Assembly: GCA_938003985.1 (NCBI GenBank)
Contig: CALKWZ010000073.1
Coordinates: 1 to 64,000 of the forward strand
DNA from: an uncultured Verrucomicrobiota bacterium
GTDB lineage: Bacteria > Verrucomicrobiota > Kiritimatiellia > CAIQIC01 > Lenti-01
Length of the DNA stretch: 64,000 nucleotides
Reading direction: 5' to 3'
Shown: positions 33,200 to 43,398 of the stretch, in pieces
Numbering within the stretch: position 1 is the stretch's first letter
Layout of the letters: each line of letters begins with the position of its first letter
The notes under the pieces: generated by a model
Told to the model about the DNA's origin: nothing
What the model saw: the letters and a program-made list of their open reading frames with translations, nothing else
The model's database searches: none
Program-made: the position numbers and the translations under genes

Positions 33200-35490
33200 G
33201 ATGCCCTCGGCCTTTCTTCTTCTTCATCATCGCACGCGCCGCCGGCCGCGGCAAGCATGGGCCGCGCCGCGATCGCCGCCGCCGCCAGATTCAACCCGGC
33301 CACCAATCCCAGCGTCGTTTGCGTGCCCAGGACCGGAATGGCCCACAACCCCGCCAGCAAAGCCGCCGCGCACGAGCCGGCCAGATCCACGGCATAGACG
33401 ATGCCGACGGAATGCCGGCCCGCCGGCCGCCCGGCCAGATAGATCCGGTTGGCGACGGGAAATTCGTAGCCCGCCAGGCCGCCCAGCATCGCGGCCCACG
33501 CCAAAAACGCGATTTGCAGGCCGGTCCCCGCTCCGGCGCCCGCCGTTTCGATCCCGCGCAGGAACGGAATCGCCGCCGCGCCGCCAACGGCCACGAGCAA
33601 ATGGATCGCCGCCAGCGTGCCCGGCCCGGCGCGCGCGAGGCGGCGCGTGGCCAGCGCCGCGCCCGCGGCCATGCCGGCCATCAGCGCGGCCAGGATCCGC
33701 GCGAGCTTGTAGTAGAGAAAACCGCACTGGGCCTGGAACGCGATCAGCAGCGCGAGTTCCCCGGCCATGAGCGAGAAGCTGCCGAGGCCCATGCCCCACG
33801 CGCCGAGGCGCGGCGTCCGCCGGCCGCGCACGGAAAACGCCATGGCCAGCGCGACGGCGACCGCCGCGGCCGCGCCCCAGGGCCACGTCGTTTCGCCGAG
33901 GCGAGTCGCCGCGGCCGCCGCGCGCGGATGGAACGAGCGCAGCCAGTAGGCCAACTGGTACTGGCACGCGATCGGCCGGCCGTCGCGGTTGATCTGCGCG
34001 GCGGTCTGGGACTCGAACGCCGCGCGCACCTTTTCGATGCGGTCGGTTTCCAGCCGCAACCGGATCGCCGGCGGGATCGCGAAGTCGTTGTCCAACCCGC
34101 GCTGCTCGTAGCGCGCGAGCCATTCGTCCGCGGCCGGCGGCGGCGCGGGTTCGGCCGTCGCCAAATAGAGGATCTCGTAGTCGGGCAGCAGCGCCACCGC
34201 CGCGAATTCCGCGCTCAACGTCCGGTAGATCGAAGCCCCCAGCCGTTCCAGTTCCGGGCCGAGATAGTCCGGCGCGAACGCCAAGCGCACCGCCAGCACC
34301 CCGCCCGGCGCCAGATGCCGGCGGACGTCGCGGAAGAATTCCCGGACGTAGTAGCGGTTGATCAGCGTCGTGGCCGGATTGGGCAGGTTGACGAGCACGA
34401 CGTCGACGTTGCCCGGCGCCGCGCGTTTCAGGAAATGCCGGCCGTCGTCGAACGCGACGTGCACGCGCGGATCGGCCAGCGCCGCGCGGCGCGCGGCGCC
34501 GCCGTGTTTTTGCGCCAGCGCGATCCAGGCCGGATCGAGTTCGACGTAATCCACCCGTTCCGGCGCGTGCTTCAGGATCTCGCCCAGGACGCCGTTGAAG
34601 CCGCCGCCGATCAACAGGACGCGGCGCGGCGCCGGATGCGCGAGCAACGCCAGGTGGGCCAGGTTTTCGCTGGCCTGCGGCTCGTTTTCGGCCCCCAGCA
34701 GCAGCCCGTTTTCGTGGTAGTTGAGCTGGCGGTCCAGCGCCGTGACCGCCAGATGGCCGTAGATGGATTGCCGCGACTCCACGAGGACCTGCCCCGGAAA
34801 GCGCCAGGCCTCCAGCCGGCGGCCGATCCGCTCGCCGCGGAGCGCCGCGGGGGCCAGCGCCAGCAACGCCGCCACCAGCGCCAGGCGCAGCCCGATGCCG
34901 CGCCGCCCGCCGACGGCGCACAAGACGTAGCCGGCCGCCACGTTCAGGAATCCCAGCCATCCCACCACCCGGACGGGATCGAGAACCACCCCAATCCAAC
35001 TGAAGAGCAGCCCGCCCAGCACGAAGCCGGCCGTTTCGAAGGCGTAGCCGCAACCCGCCGAACGGCCCGGCTCCGGCGAATGCCCGGCCTCCCACGCGCG
35101 GACCCCGACGGCGAATTGCCGGCCCAACCCGAAACACAGCGGCGCCAGCGCAACGAACGAAAACGCCATGGCCGGCAACAAATCCGGCACGGCTCCCGGC
35201 AGCGTGCCCAGCAGGCTCCGGCTGGCCCGGATCAGCAAGAACACGGCGGGCAACGCCGCCGCCGCCCAGAGATGGGCCAGCGCCAATGAACGCGGCGCTT
35301 TCTCCGCCCGGCCGATCCGCCCCCCGAACCCGGCGCCCAGCGCGCTCCAGAACAGCCAGCCGAACAAGGTCCAGCCGATGAAAAACTCGTTGCCCGAAAA
35401 GACGAACGCCAACTCCCGCACCAGCAGCACCTGGCCGACCAGCGCGGAAACGCCCAGCGTCACGAACGATCCTGCCACGGCCCGGTTCAT
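33196..35490 (-). CDS. Spermidine-synthase-like domain inside a polytopic membrane protein
   Basis: A 764-residue protein. N-terminal (about residues 1-220) and C-terminal (about residues 520-760) blocks hold roughly seven membrane spans each. Between them is a soluble SpeE-like fold (about residues 235-445) with VLLIGGGFNGVLGEILKHAP as the nucleotide loop, VDYVELDPAWI, and DVVLVNLPNP. The canonical GGGDG becomes GGGFN and the catalytic D-x-x-D region reads NLPNP, so aminopropyl transfer is questionable. Such fusions are common in proteobacteria and PVC bacteria, with unknown roles. A promoter with 17-nt spacing ends 6 nt before the ATG. Confidence 0.8.
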   Translation of the reverse strand: MNRAVAGSFVTLGVSALVGQVLLVRELAFVFSGNEFFIGWTLFGWLFWSALGAGFGGRIGRAEKAPRSLALAHLWAAAALPAVFLLIRASRSLLGTLPGAVPDLLPAMAFSFVALAPLCFGLGRQFAVGVRAWEAGHSPEPGRSAGCGYAFETAGFVLGGLLFSWIGVVLDPVRVVGWLGFLNVAAGYVLCAVGGRRGIGLRLALVAALLALAPAALRGERIGRRLEAWRFPGQVLVESRQSIYGHLAVTALDRQLNYHENGLLLGAENEPQASENLAHLALLAHPAPRRVLLIGGGFNGVLGEILKHAPERVDYVELDPAWIALAQKHGGAARRAALADPRVHVAFDDGRHFLKRAAPGNVDVVLVNLPNPATTLINRYYVREFFRDVRRHLAPGGVLAVRLAFAPDYLGPELERLGASIYRTLSAEFAAVALLPDYEILYLATAEPAPPPAADEWLARYEQRGLDNDFAIPPAIRLRLETDRIEKVRAAFESQTAAQINRDGRPIACQYQLAYWLRSFHPRAAAAATRLGETTWPWGAAAAVAVALAMAFSVRGRRTPRLGAWGMGLGSFSLMAGELALLIAFQAQCGFLYYKLARILAALMAGMAAGAALATRRLARAGPGTLAAIHLLVAVGGAAAIPFLRGIETAGAGAGTGLQIAFLAWAAMLGGLAGYEFPVANRIYLAGRPAGRHSVGIVYAVDLAGSCAAALLAGLWAIPVLGTQTTLGLVAGLNLAAAAIAARPMLAAAGGACDDEEEERPRAS

Positions 35491-35496
35491 GGCATC

Positions 35497-35525
35497 ATCC
35501 TACCCCCGCCGCGGACGCAGGCCAA
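35497..35525 (-). promoter_or_regulatory. Promoter of the spermidine-synthase-like gene, leaderless type
   Basis: TTGGCC (35520-35525), a 17-nt spacer and TAGGAT (35497-35502), with 6 nt to the ATG at 35490. Confidence 0.6.
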
Positions 35526-35618
35526 CCCGAAACGAAACGGTTGACCAGAATCCCCTTTTTTCGGTCGCAGAGGCTTTAATCAAATCGTTATCTTCTTCCT
35601 TACCCCGCGAGGCATTCC

Positions 35619-38600
35619 ATGAATCACCATAACTCTCCACGCTCCCTTTTCCGCGCGCTTTTCGTCTATGCGTGGACGGTTTTCAGCGCCACCGGCGCTT
35701 GGGCCGCGGACATCCTCGCCGAGGATTTCGCCACGCTGACGGACACGGCCCTTCCCGCGGGCTGGACCAGCAGCAAGCCGTCCGACTTGGATTACACGGG
35801 CGAACCCTTCGTTGGCGTCGCCGCGCCGGCGTTCAAATTTTCGGCCACCGGCAACACCCTCACCAGCCCCGCGTTCGCCACGGGCGCGGCCAGCGTCCAG
35901 TTCTGGGCCTACGGCAACGGCGGCGCCGGCAGCACGATCGCCGTCGAGGGTTTCTCCGGCGGATCCTGGGCGACGCTCGACTCCGTGTCCATCGCCCAGA
36001 ACGACGGCACCTACACCGTGACCGTGCCGGCGGCGACCACCCAGTTGCGCTTCACCTTCACGAAAGTCGTCAATTGCGCTTTCGACGACGTCGTGGTCCA
36101 AGGCGCCGGCGAAGACCCCAACCTGTCCGCGCCGGCCACGCTGGTCTTCGGATCCCTCGCCCCCGGCACCGCGGCCACGCAGACGCTGGCCCTCGCGAAC
36201 ACCGGCGCGTCGAACGTCCTGAACCTGACTTCGTTCAGCCCCGCCAGCGGCGACACCGCGAAGTTTTCGGTCGGCGCCCTGCCCGCGTCGCTTGCGCCCG
36301 GCGTTTCGACGAACATCCGCGTGGTCTACACCCCCGGTGCCGTCACCGGCGTCGCGCATTCCGCAACCTTCAACCTGATTTCCAGCGATCCTTCCACGCC
36401 CACGAATCCGATCGTTTTCTCCGGTTCCACCGTCGGCGCGTCGCTCACCATCTCGAACATCCAATACAGCGTTTCCGGCGCTTCCCCCCAGGCCGGCAAC
36501 CGCGTGACCATTTCCGGCATCGCCACCTATGCCGATCCCAGCGGCTACGCCCTCGCCGATGCCGGCGGCGGACCGTGGAGCGGCATCTACGTGAACGACC
36601 TCTACCACCGGCCCAATCCCGGCGACCACGTCCGGCTCAACGCCCTCGTGCAGGAATCCAGCGGGCTGACCCAGCTGACCACCGTCTCGAACTACGTCGT
36701 GCTCGCCACGAACCAGTCCGTGCCCGTGACGACCATCCGCGGCAACCAGCTCGCCACCGAGGCTTATGAAGGCGTGCTCGTCCGGATCACCAATACCGTC
36801 GTCCAAAACACCAATTACAGCGGCGGCAAAACCTATTGGCAGGTCTCCGACGGCTCCGCCAGTTTCCTCGTCGGCACCCGCGCGCCCTACCGCTACGTCT
36901 GGACCAACAACGCCCGGCTGACCGCCATCCGGGGCCTGTCCTTCACCAACTTCATCTCGCCGCGCTTCGACGCCGATTTCGAAGGCCGCCCCGTTTTCGA
37001 ATACGCCCTGCGCGGCCTCGTCATGACCCCCGAGGGCCCCCGCACCAACTGGACCGTCCACGTGCGCGACGACGAAATCCTCGCCGTCACCAACGCCGCC
37101 ATCCCCGGCGTCACCAACCTCGATACGGGCGGCATCATCTATCCCGGCCTCTTCGACGTCCACAACCACCCCGCCTACAACTCGTTTCCCACCCTCATGT
37201 TCAACAACTTCCCCTACGGCCACCGCGACGAATGGGGCGAGTCGGACAGCGAATACGACGCCTGGAAATCCGTGCGCACGTCCCTGCGCACCGCGGCCAG
37301 CGACAGCACCACGGACAGCATCACCAAATACGGCGAAATCCTCGAACTCATCGCCGGCTGCGTCGCCATCCAGGGCCAGAGCAATGCGGACACGGAACAT
37401 ACCCATCCCGACGTCCTCCTGTTCAACGTCGAGCAATTCCCCGCCCGGACCTGGAACGACATTTTCCCGTGGACCAGCACGGTGGCCGAGCGCACCAACC
37501 TCCTCGCCAAAATCGAAGGCGGCGCCGTCAATGCCAGCATCATCCATTTGTGCGAAGGCACCGACACCGTCGCGCGCGCCCAGTTCGCCACCTGGCGCGA
37601 TTGGGGCATGTTGAACGAAACCGTCGCCATCATCCACGGCGCCGCCCTGCAGGCCGCCGATTTCGCCCAGATGGGCGCCGTCGGCGCCAAGCTCATCTGG
37701 TCGCCCATGTCGAACATGAAGCTCTATGCCGGCACCGCCAACGTCAAGGCCGCCAAGCAGGCCGGCGTGACCATCGCCATTTCCCCCGACTGGACGCCCA
37801 GCGGCTGCTACAACATCCTCGAGGAACTCGGCTATGCCTGGCAATTGAACCAGACCGTCTTTTCGAACGCCTTCACGGCGCGCGAGATGACCGACATGGT
37901 CACGATCAACGGCGCCAAATGCGCCGGTCTCGACCACCGCTACGGCAAGATCGCCGTCGGCTACAACGCCGGGCTCTGCGTGATCGAAGGCGACGTCGCC
38001 GATCCCTACCTGTCCCTCATCCAGGCCCGCCCGCCCCAGGTCCTGCTGACCGTCGTGGACGGCACCCCCCGCTACGGCGAGCCCGCCCTCATGTCCGCTC
38101 TCGGCGTGGCGGGCGAAAGCGTCACCGTCAAGGGCCGGGCCAAGAAACTCAATATCGCCGTCGTCCATCCCTTCCTCGAATACAGCCAGCACACCTTCGC
38201 CACCATCCGCACCAACCTGATCGCCGCCCACGGCACGCTCGCCCCCACCGGCGAGCTCGACCGCGACGAACTCCAGTTCCTCGACTTCGCCCTCCTCCAA
38301 GGCGGCCACGAAGACGACGTCCCGCCTTTCCGCGCCGACAGCCCCTTCTCGTCCGCCCCGTCCGCCACCGTCACCAACGACGTCGGCGGCAACCTGTCCC
38401 TCGCCTTCCGCTACCAGGATTTCTGGGACAACGACACGTTCATCACCAACCTGACCCACACCATCTTCATCGCCCCCGCGCGCTACTCGAACCTGTTCGT
38501 CCAGACCATCGCCACCAACCGCGCCAACACCCCCGCCAACCAGACCGTGCCGTTCACCGTCGGCTTCCGGGACATGCACACCAACTACGTCTTCGTCTTC

Positions 38601-39074
38601 GAAACCCGCGACGCCCAGGGCAACGTGCGCACCACCGTTGCGACCAACGTCTTCAAGGTCAAAACCTACACCGGCGGCGATACCGACGGCGACGGCCTGC
38701 CCAACGAGTGGGAAATCGCCTATTTCGGGGGCTTTTCCAACGCCAACCCCATCGCCAACCTCGACGGCGACTGGCTGAACAACCTCCAGGAATACGTCGC
38801 CAACACCCTGCCGAACAGCTCCGGTTCCGCCTTGTCGGAAGACGTCCCGGAACCGATGCCGCTCGGCAACGACGTCTGGGAAATCCAGTCCCCCGTGCCC
38901 ACGTTCACCAACCGCATCTACGACGTGTGGCGCACCACGAATTTGCTGGGCCAGATCGTCTGGACGCCGCTCAACCTCGGCCGCCCCGGCACCGCGGCCG
39001 GCACCGCCGTCGTTTTCCGCGTCACGAACGCCCTGGACGCCGCCACGTACCGCACCGGCGTCCGGATGCCCTGA
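35619..39074 (+). CDS. Secreted amidohydrolase with modular flanks
   Basis: A 1151-residue protein. A signal peptide (about residues 1-29, ending GAWA) leads to a jelly-roll domain starting ILAEDFATL (about residues 32-165). An abnormal-spindle-like/choice-of-anchor Ig-like domain (about residues 170-265) and an OB-fold nuclease-tail-like domain (about residues 270-440) follow. Then comes an amidohydrolase barrel (about residues 455-840) with metal motif FDVHNHP near residue 510 and later His residues in IIHLCEG, AIIHGAA and an ISPDWTPSG Asp. The C terminus has DTDGDGLPNEWE and a W-rich tail shared with the giant GH18 protein. It is probably a metal-dependent hydrolase acting outside the cytoplasm, with unknown substrate. 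Shine-Dalgarno GCGAGG. Confidence 0.8.
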   Translation: MNHHNSPRSLFRALFVYAWTVFSATGAWAADILAEDFATLTDTALPAGWTSSKPSDLDYTGEPFVGVAAPAFKFSATGNTLTSPAFATGAASVQFWAYGNGGAGSTIAVEGFSGGSWATLDSVSIAQNDGTYTVTVPAATTQLRFTFTKVVNCAFDDVVVQGAGEDPNLSAPATLVFGSLAPGTAATQTLALANTGASNVLNLTSFSPASGDTAKFSVGALPASLAPGVSTNIRVVYTPGAVTGVAHSATFNLISSDPSTPTNPIVFSGSTVGASLTISNIQYSVSGASPQAGNRVTISGIATYADPSGYALADAGGGPWSGIYVNDLYHRPNPGDHVRLNALVQESSGLTQLTTVSNYVVLATNQSVPVTTIRGNQLATEAYEGVLVRITNTVVQNTNYSGGKTYWQVSDGSASFLVGTRAPYRYVWTNNARLTAIRGLSFTNFISPRFDADFEGRPVFEYALRGLVMTPEGPRTNWTVHVRDDEILAVTNAAIPGVTNLDTGGIIYPGLFDVHNHPAYNSFPTLMFNNFPYGHRDEWGESDSEYDAWKSVRTSLRTAASDSTTDSITKYGEILELIAGCVAIQGQSNADTEHTHPDVLLFNVEQFPARTWNDIFPWTSTVAERTNLLAKIEGGAVNASIIHLCEGTDTVARAQFATWRDWGMLNETVAIIHGAALQAADFAQMGAVGAKLIWSPMSNMKLYAGTANVKAAKQAGVTIAISPDWTPSGCYNILEELGYAWQLNQTVFSNAFTAREMTDMVTINGAKCAGLDHRYGKIAVGYNAGLCVIEGDVADPYLSLIQARPPQVLLTVVDGTPRYGEPALMSALGVAGESVTVKGRAKKLNIAVVHPFLEYSQHTFATIRTNLIAAHGTLAPTGELDRDELQFLDFALLQGGHEDDVPPFRADSPFSSAPSATVTNDVGGNLSLAFRYQDFWDNDTFITNLTHTIFIAPARYSNLFVQTIATNRANTPANQTVPFTVGFRDMHTNYVFVFETRDAQGNVRTTVATNVFKVKTYTGGDTDGDGLPNEWEIAYFGGFSNANPIANLDGDWLNNLQEYVANTLPNSSGSALSEDVPEPMPLGNDVWEIQSPVPTFTNRIYDVWRTTNLLGQIVWTPLNLGRPGTAAGTAVVFRVTNALDAATYRTGVRMP

Positions 39075-39090
39075 CCGCCGCCGAAAGGCT

Positions 39091-39119
39091 TTGACGCCGG
39101 CGCCGGCCGCCGCGAGAAT
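39091..39119 (+). promoter_or_regulatory. Promoter of the methyltransferase gene at 39126, leaderless type
   Basis: TTGACG (39091-39096), an exact 17-nt spacer and GAGAAT (39114-39119), with 6 nt to the ATG. Confidence 0.6.
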
Positions 39120-39125
39120 GGCCGC

Positions 39126-39887
39126 ATGAAACCCTGGTACGAAGCGCTGTTCGCGAACTACGCCCGGAAATACGACGCGGAGTCGTTCACCCAAGGCACC
39201 GCGGGCGAATGCGACTTCATCGAAACGGAAATCGGGGGCGACCGGTCCGTTCGGATTCTCGATATCGGCTGCGGCACCGGCCGGCATGCCATCGAACTGG
39301 CCGCCCGCGGCTATGCCGTCGTCGGCGTGGATCTGTCCACGGCGCAACTGGCCCGCGCCCGCGCCAAGGCCGCCGAGCGCGGCCTGACCGTCGATTTCCG
39401 TCCGGCCGACGCCCGCGAACTGCCGTTCGCCGCGGAATTCGATCTGGCGCTCATGCTGTGCGAAGGCGCCTTCCCGCTGATGGAGACGGACGACATGAAT
39501 TTCCGGATCCTGCAAGGCGCCGCCCGCGCCCTGCGCCCCGGCGGCAAGCTGATCTTCACCACCCTGAACGGCCTCTTCCCCTTGTTCCATTCGGTGAAGG
39601 ATTTCCTGGACGCGGCGGCCCGGCCCGGCCAGGCCGCCACCCTCCGCAGCACCTTCGACCTGATGACCTTCCGCGACCGCAACGTCACCGCGATCGAAGA
39701 CGACGACGGCCATCGGACGGAATTGGCCTGCGACGAACGCTACTACGTCCCCTCCGAAATCGCCTGGCTGGTCAAAACGGCCGGTTTCGCCGCCCCGGAG
39801 ATCTTCGGCGCCAGGTTGGGGGCCTACAGCCGCAACGATCCGCTGACGCCGGACGACTTCGAAATGCTGGTGATCGCCCGCAAATAG
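39126..39887 (+). CDS. Class I SAM-dependent methyltransferase
   Basis: A 253-residue soluble enzyme. Motif I is ILDIGCGTGRHAIELA (about residues 43-58), post-I acidic residue in VVGVDLS, motif II in FDLALMLCEGAF (about residues 105-116), and motif III around LRPGGKLIFTTLN. It is a Methyltransf_25/UbiE-like protein; the acceptor cannot be deduced. The start is supported by a promoter ending 6 nt upstream and by the family-like N terminus WYEALFANYARKYD. It is monocistronic and convergent with the TPR gene. Confidence 0.9.
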   Translation: MKPWYEALFANYARKYDAESFTQGTAGECDFIETEIGGDRSVRILDIGCGTGRHAIELAARGYAVVGVDLSTAQLARARAKAAERGLTVDFRPADARELPFAAEFDLALMLCEGAFPLMETDDMNFRILQGAARALRPGGKLIFTTLNGLFPLFHSVKDFLDAAARPGQAATLRSTFDLMTFRDRNVTAIEDDDGHRTELACDERYYVPSEIAWLVKTAGFAAPEIFGARLGAYSRNDPLTPDDFEMLVIARK

Positions 39888-39917
39888 CCGGCGCTGCCGG
39901 AACCGGTCGCCGTCGAC

Positions 39918-40352
39918 CTACGCCTTGCGGGCAAGGAGCTGGGCCAGGATCCGCGCGAAGCGCGGGTCCTGCTTGATGGGCGCGAAGTCGTCGTCGTCCT
40001 GCATCCATTCGGCGTCGTCGTAGCCGAGGGCGACGGCCTTTTCCAGCGCGGCGAAGGCGGCCTCGGCCTGCCCGGTCAGCGACAGGCTGCAGGCGAGATT
40101 GTACCACGCGGTCGGCGACGCGGGATCCATCTGGACCATCTGGCGGTCGGCGGCCAGGCCGTCCTGGTAGCGGCCCATTTCGGTGTAGAGGCAGCCGAGG
40201 CTTTCCACCACCGCGGGATGGTCGGGCAGGCGCGCGCGCACGCCTTCGAGGAATTCCACCTCGAGCCGGCGCGCGCGTTCCTCCGCCGCCGCGCGGGCGG
40301 CGGCGGCTTCGGCGGATTCGCCGGGCGTTTCGTCTGGACGGGTCTCCCGCAT
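39918..40352 (-). CDS. TPR-repeat protein
   Basis: A 144-residue soluble protein. A charged Ala/Glu/Arg-rich N-terminal helix (about residues 10-35) leads to two or three tetratricopeptide repeats (about residues 45-120; VVESLGCLYTEMGRYQDGLA and AWYNLACSLSLTGQAEAAFA are canonical). It ends with the DDDFAPIKQDPRF motif common in small TPR proteins. It probably mediates protein interactions. It begins 10 nt downstream of the gltA stop, so it is likely the second gene of that transcript. Confidence 0.85.
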   Translation of the reverse strand: MRETRPDETPGESAEAAAARAAAEERARRLEVEFLEGVRARLPDHPAVVESLGCLYTEMGRYQDGLAADRQMVQMDPASPTAWYNLACSLSLTGQAEAAFAALEKAVALGYDDAEWMQDDDDFAPIKQDPRFARILAQLLARKA

Positions 40353-40362
40353 CGGCGGCCGG

Positions 40363-41667
<1,305 letters not shown>

Positions 41668-41701
41668 GGGTTTGTTCCCTTCCTGTTTTGGCTGGAAAGC
41701 A

Positions 41702-41735
41702 AAACACCTCGTCGCGCATGCGCGGCGGGGTGTTT
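41702..41735 (-). terminator. Terminator between rpmB and gltA
   Basis: An inverted repeat ACACC...GCGCATGCGC...GGTGT with internal mismatches is followed on the minus strand by TTTT. It should end rpmB transcription upstream of gltA. Confidence 0.6.
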
Positions 41736-41783
41736 GCGGGGAGCCTGGCCGGCTCCGCTGGGCGGCGCGAGTCTCCGCGCGCC

Positions 41784-42032
41784 CTACGCCTTCTTGGTGG
41801 CCTTGCCCGCCTTCTTGACCTTGCCGGCCTTGATGCAGGACGTGCACACCGTCAGCGTCTTCACCCCGCCGCCGACCTGCGCGCGCAGTTTCTGCAGGTT
41901 GGGTTTGAACACGCGTTTCGTGACGGCCGTCGTGTGCAACCCGATGCCGCCTTTCTTCTTGGCCAAGCCGTGGCGCACGATCCGCGACCCCGAGGCCGCA
42001 CCTTTTCCGCAAATCTGGCATACTGTGGACAT
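41784..42032 (-). CDS. rpmB: 50S ribosomal protein L28
   Basis: An 82-residue large-subunit ribosomal protein. The N terminus CQICGKGAASGSRIVRHG (residues 5-22), then TKRVFKPNLQKLRA (about residues 38-51), is the L28 signature. Two Cys pairs (CQIC and CTSC) identify the zinc-binding form. The C terminus is very basic (KAGKVKKAGKATKKA). Shine-Dalgarno GAGGAG lies upstream of the ATG at 42032. It is monocistronic, with no rpmG beside it. Confidence 0.97.
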   Translation of the reverse strand: MSTVCQICGKGAASGSRIVRHGLAKKKGGIGLHTTAVTKRVFKPNLQKLRAQVGGGVKTLTVCTSCIKAGKVKKAGKATKKA

Positions 42033-42173
42033 TCTTCTCTCCTCGTAAAAAGTGCGCGAACTATAGCCCCCGCCCCCGCCCCGCGCAAGCGAAAAGCGCG
42101 CGCCTCCGGCACAAAGCCGCCCGCGGCCCGCGCGACCCCCGCCGCGGACCGCGCCGGCGGGCCCGCCGCGAGA

Positions 42174-42203
42174 TTGACCCCGCCGCGGCCCGTGCCGTAT
42201 GAT
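42174..42203 (+). promoter_or_regulatory. Promoter of the ExbB/ExbD/TonB operon
   Basis: TTGACC (42174-42179), an 18-nt spacer and TATGAT (42198-42203). The ATG at 42199 lies inside the -10, so translation must begin further down. The ATG at 42241 has GAGG 6 nt upstream. Confidence 0.6.
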
Positions 42204-42240
42204 GCGCGCGTTTTCCAGATCTATTGCAGCGAGGTTTCAG

Positions 42241-42981
42241 ATGGGTTTGCTTTTCATGGCCGGAAGCCTGCCGGTGGCGGGCGTCTTCTATTCCTTCCAG
42301 ATTTCCGACAACGTCGGCAAGGGCATCGTGGTCTTCCTGATCCTCGCCTCCGTCTGGGTCTGGACCATCATGCTCGCCAAGCATCTCGAACTGCTGCGGG
42401 CGGAACGGGTCGATCGGGATTTCAGCCGCGCCTTCGATCGGCAGATCAATCCGCTGGAGATCTTCGTGCGCGGACCGGCCCATCCCAACAGCCCGATGGC
42501 CAAGGTGTACGCCGCGGCCTGCGTCGCCGTGAAACGCGAGTTCGAAGCCCAGGCCAGCAAGCAGAACCGGGCCCTGAGCCAGATCGACCTGTCGCAGGAG
42601 CGGCTGACGGCCCTCCAGATCGACGCGATCCGCAAGGTGGCCGAATGCGCCGCCGCCGACCAGATCCTGCTGCTGGAAGACCAGATGGCCTGGCTCGGTT
42701 CCGCCTACACGGTCGCGCCCATGCTGGGGCTCTTCGGCACCGTCTGGGGCGTCATGGTCGCGTTCGAGGCCATGGGCCAGCAGGGCGGCGCCGACATCAC
42801 GGCCGTGGCGCCCGGCATCGCCAGCGCCCTGCTGACCACCGTCGTCGGCCTGATCGTCGCCATCCCCTCCGCCATCGGCAACAACAAGCTCAACGAGAAG
42901 ATCCGGTTCCTCGGCATCCAGATGGAGAACTTCGCCGACAAGTTCGCCACGAGCCTCCAGCAAGCCTTCCTCTACGAATAA
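42241..42981 (+). CDS. MotA/TolQ/ExbB proton-channel protein
   Basis: A 246-residue inner-membrane protein with three hydrophobic segments: residues about 1-40 (KGIVVFLILASVWVWTIML), about 155-180 (LGSAYTVAPMLGLFGTVWGVMVAF) and about 195-225 (GIASALLTTVVGLIVAIPSAI). The conserved ExbB/TolQ core APMLGLFGTVWGVM and the late GLIVAIPS are intact. With the ExbD and TonB-like genes that follow it forms the proton-driven energiser of outer-membrane transport or Tol-type envelope maintenance. An alternative start at 42199 lies in the promoter; 42241 is preferred. The next gene starts 9 nt downstream. Confidence 0.92.
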   Translation: MGLLFMAGSLPVAGVFYSFQISDNVGKGIVVFLILASVWVWTIMLAKHLELLRAERVDRDFSRAFDRQINPLEIFVRGPAHPNSPMAKVYAAACVAVKREFEAQASKQNRALSQIDLSQERLTALQIDAIRKVAECAAADQILLLEDQMAWLGSAYTVAPMLGLFGTVWGVMVAFEAMGQQGGADITAVAPGIASALLTTVVGLIVAIPSAIGNNKLNEKIRFLGIQMENFADKFATSLQQAFLYE

Positions 42982-42990
42982 GGAGCCGCC

Positions 42991-43395
42991 GTGGCCCGCC
43001 GCACCGCCCTCAACCGCAGCCGGCTCATCAGCGAGCTCAACATGACGCCGCTGATCGACCTGACGTTCCTGCTGCTCATCACCTTCATGATCACGATCCC
43101 GCTCGTCGAGCAGGGCATCCGCGTCCGCTTGCCGAAGGGCAAAACCAGCGAGCTGGACACGGCGCGCACGTTCTCCATCGCGCTCAACGACAAGGCCGAG
43201 CTGTTCTTCGACAATCTGCCCACCACGCCGGAACTGCTGGCGAACGACCTGAAAGCCAAGGCCGAGGCCGATCCGGACGTGACCATCCTCGTGCGCGCCG
43301 ACGAGGCGATTCCCTACGGCAAGGTGGTCGCCGTCCTGCGCCTGATGCACGAGGCGAACATCACCCGCATGGCGCTCGTCACCGATCCCCGGTAG
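42991..43395 (+). CDS. ExbD/TolR-family protein
   Basis: A 134-residue bitopic protein. N-terminal NRSRLISELNMTPLIDLTFLLLI carries the conserved N-M-T-P-L-I-D with the membrane-embedded Asp (about residue 24) needed for proton-motive coupling. One membrane span is followed by a periplasmic domain with PDVTILVRADEAIPYGKVV. The start is GTG at 42991 behind GGAG, 9 nt after the ExbB stop. It pairs with the flanking ExbB and TonB-like proteins. Confidence 0.93.
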   Translation: MARRTALNRSRLISELNMTPLIDLTFLLLITFMITIPLVEQGIRVRLPKGKTSELDTARTFSIALNDKAELFFDNLPTTPELLANDLKAKAEADPDVTILVRADEAIPYGKVVAVLRLMHEANITRMALVTDPR

Positions 43396-43398
43396 GCC

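Noticed and set aside
42199..42240. N-terminal extension of the ExbB-like protein from ATG 42199
   Set aside because: This ATG is part of the TATGAT -10 box; 42241 has a Shine-Dalgarno sequence and fits the family N terminus.
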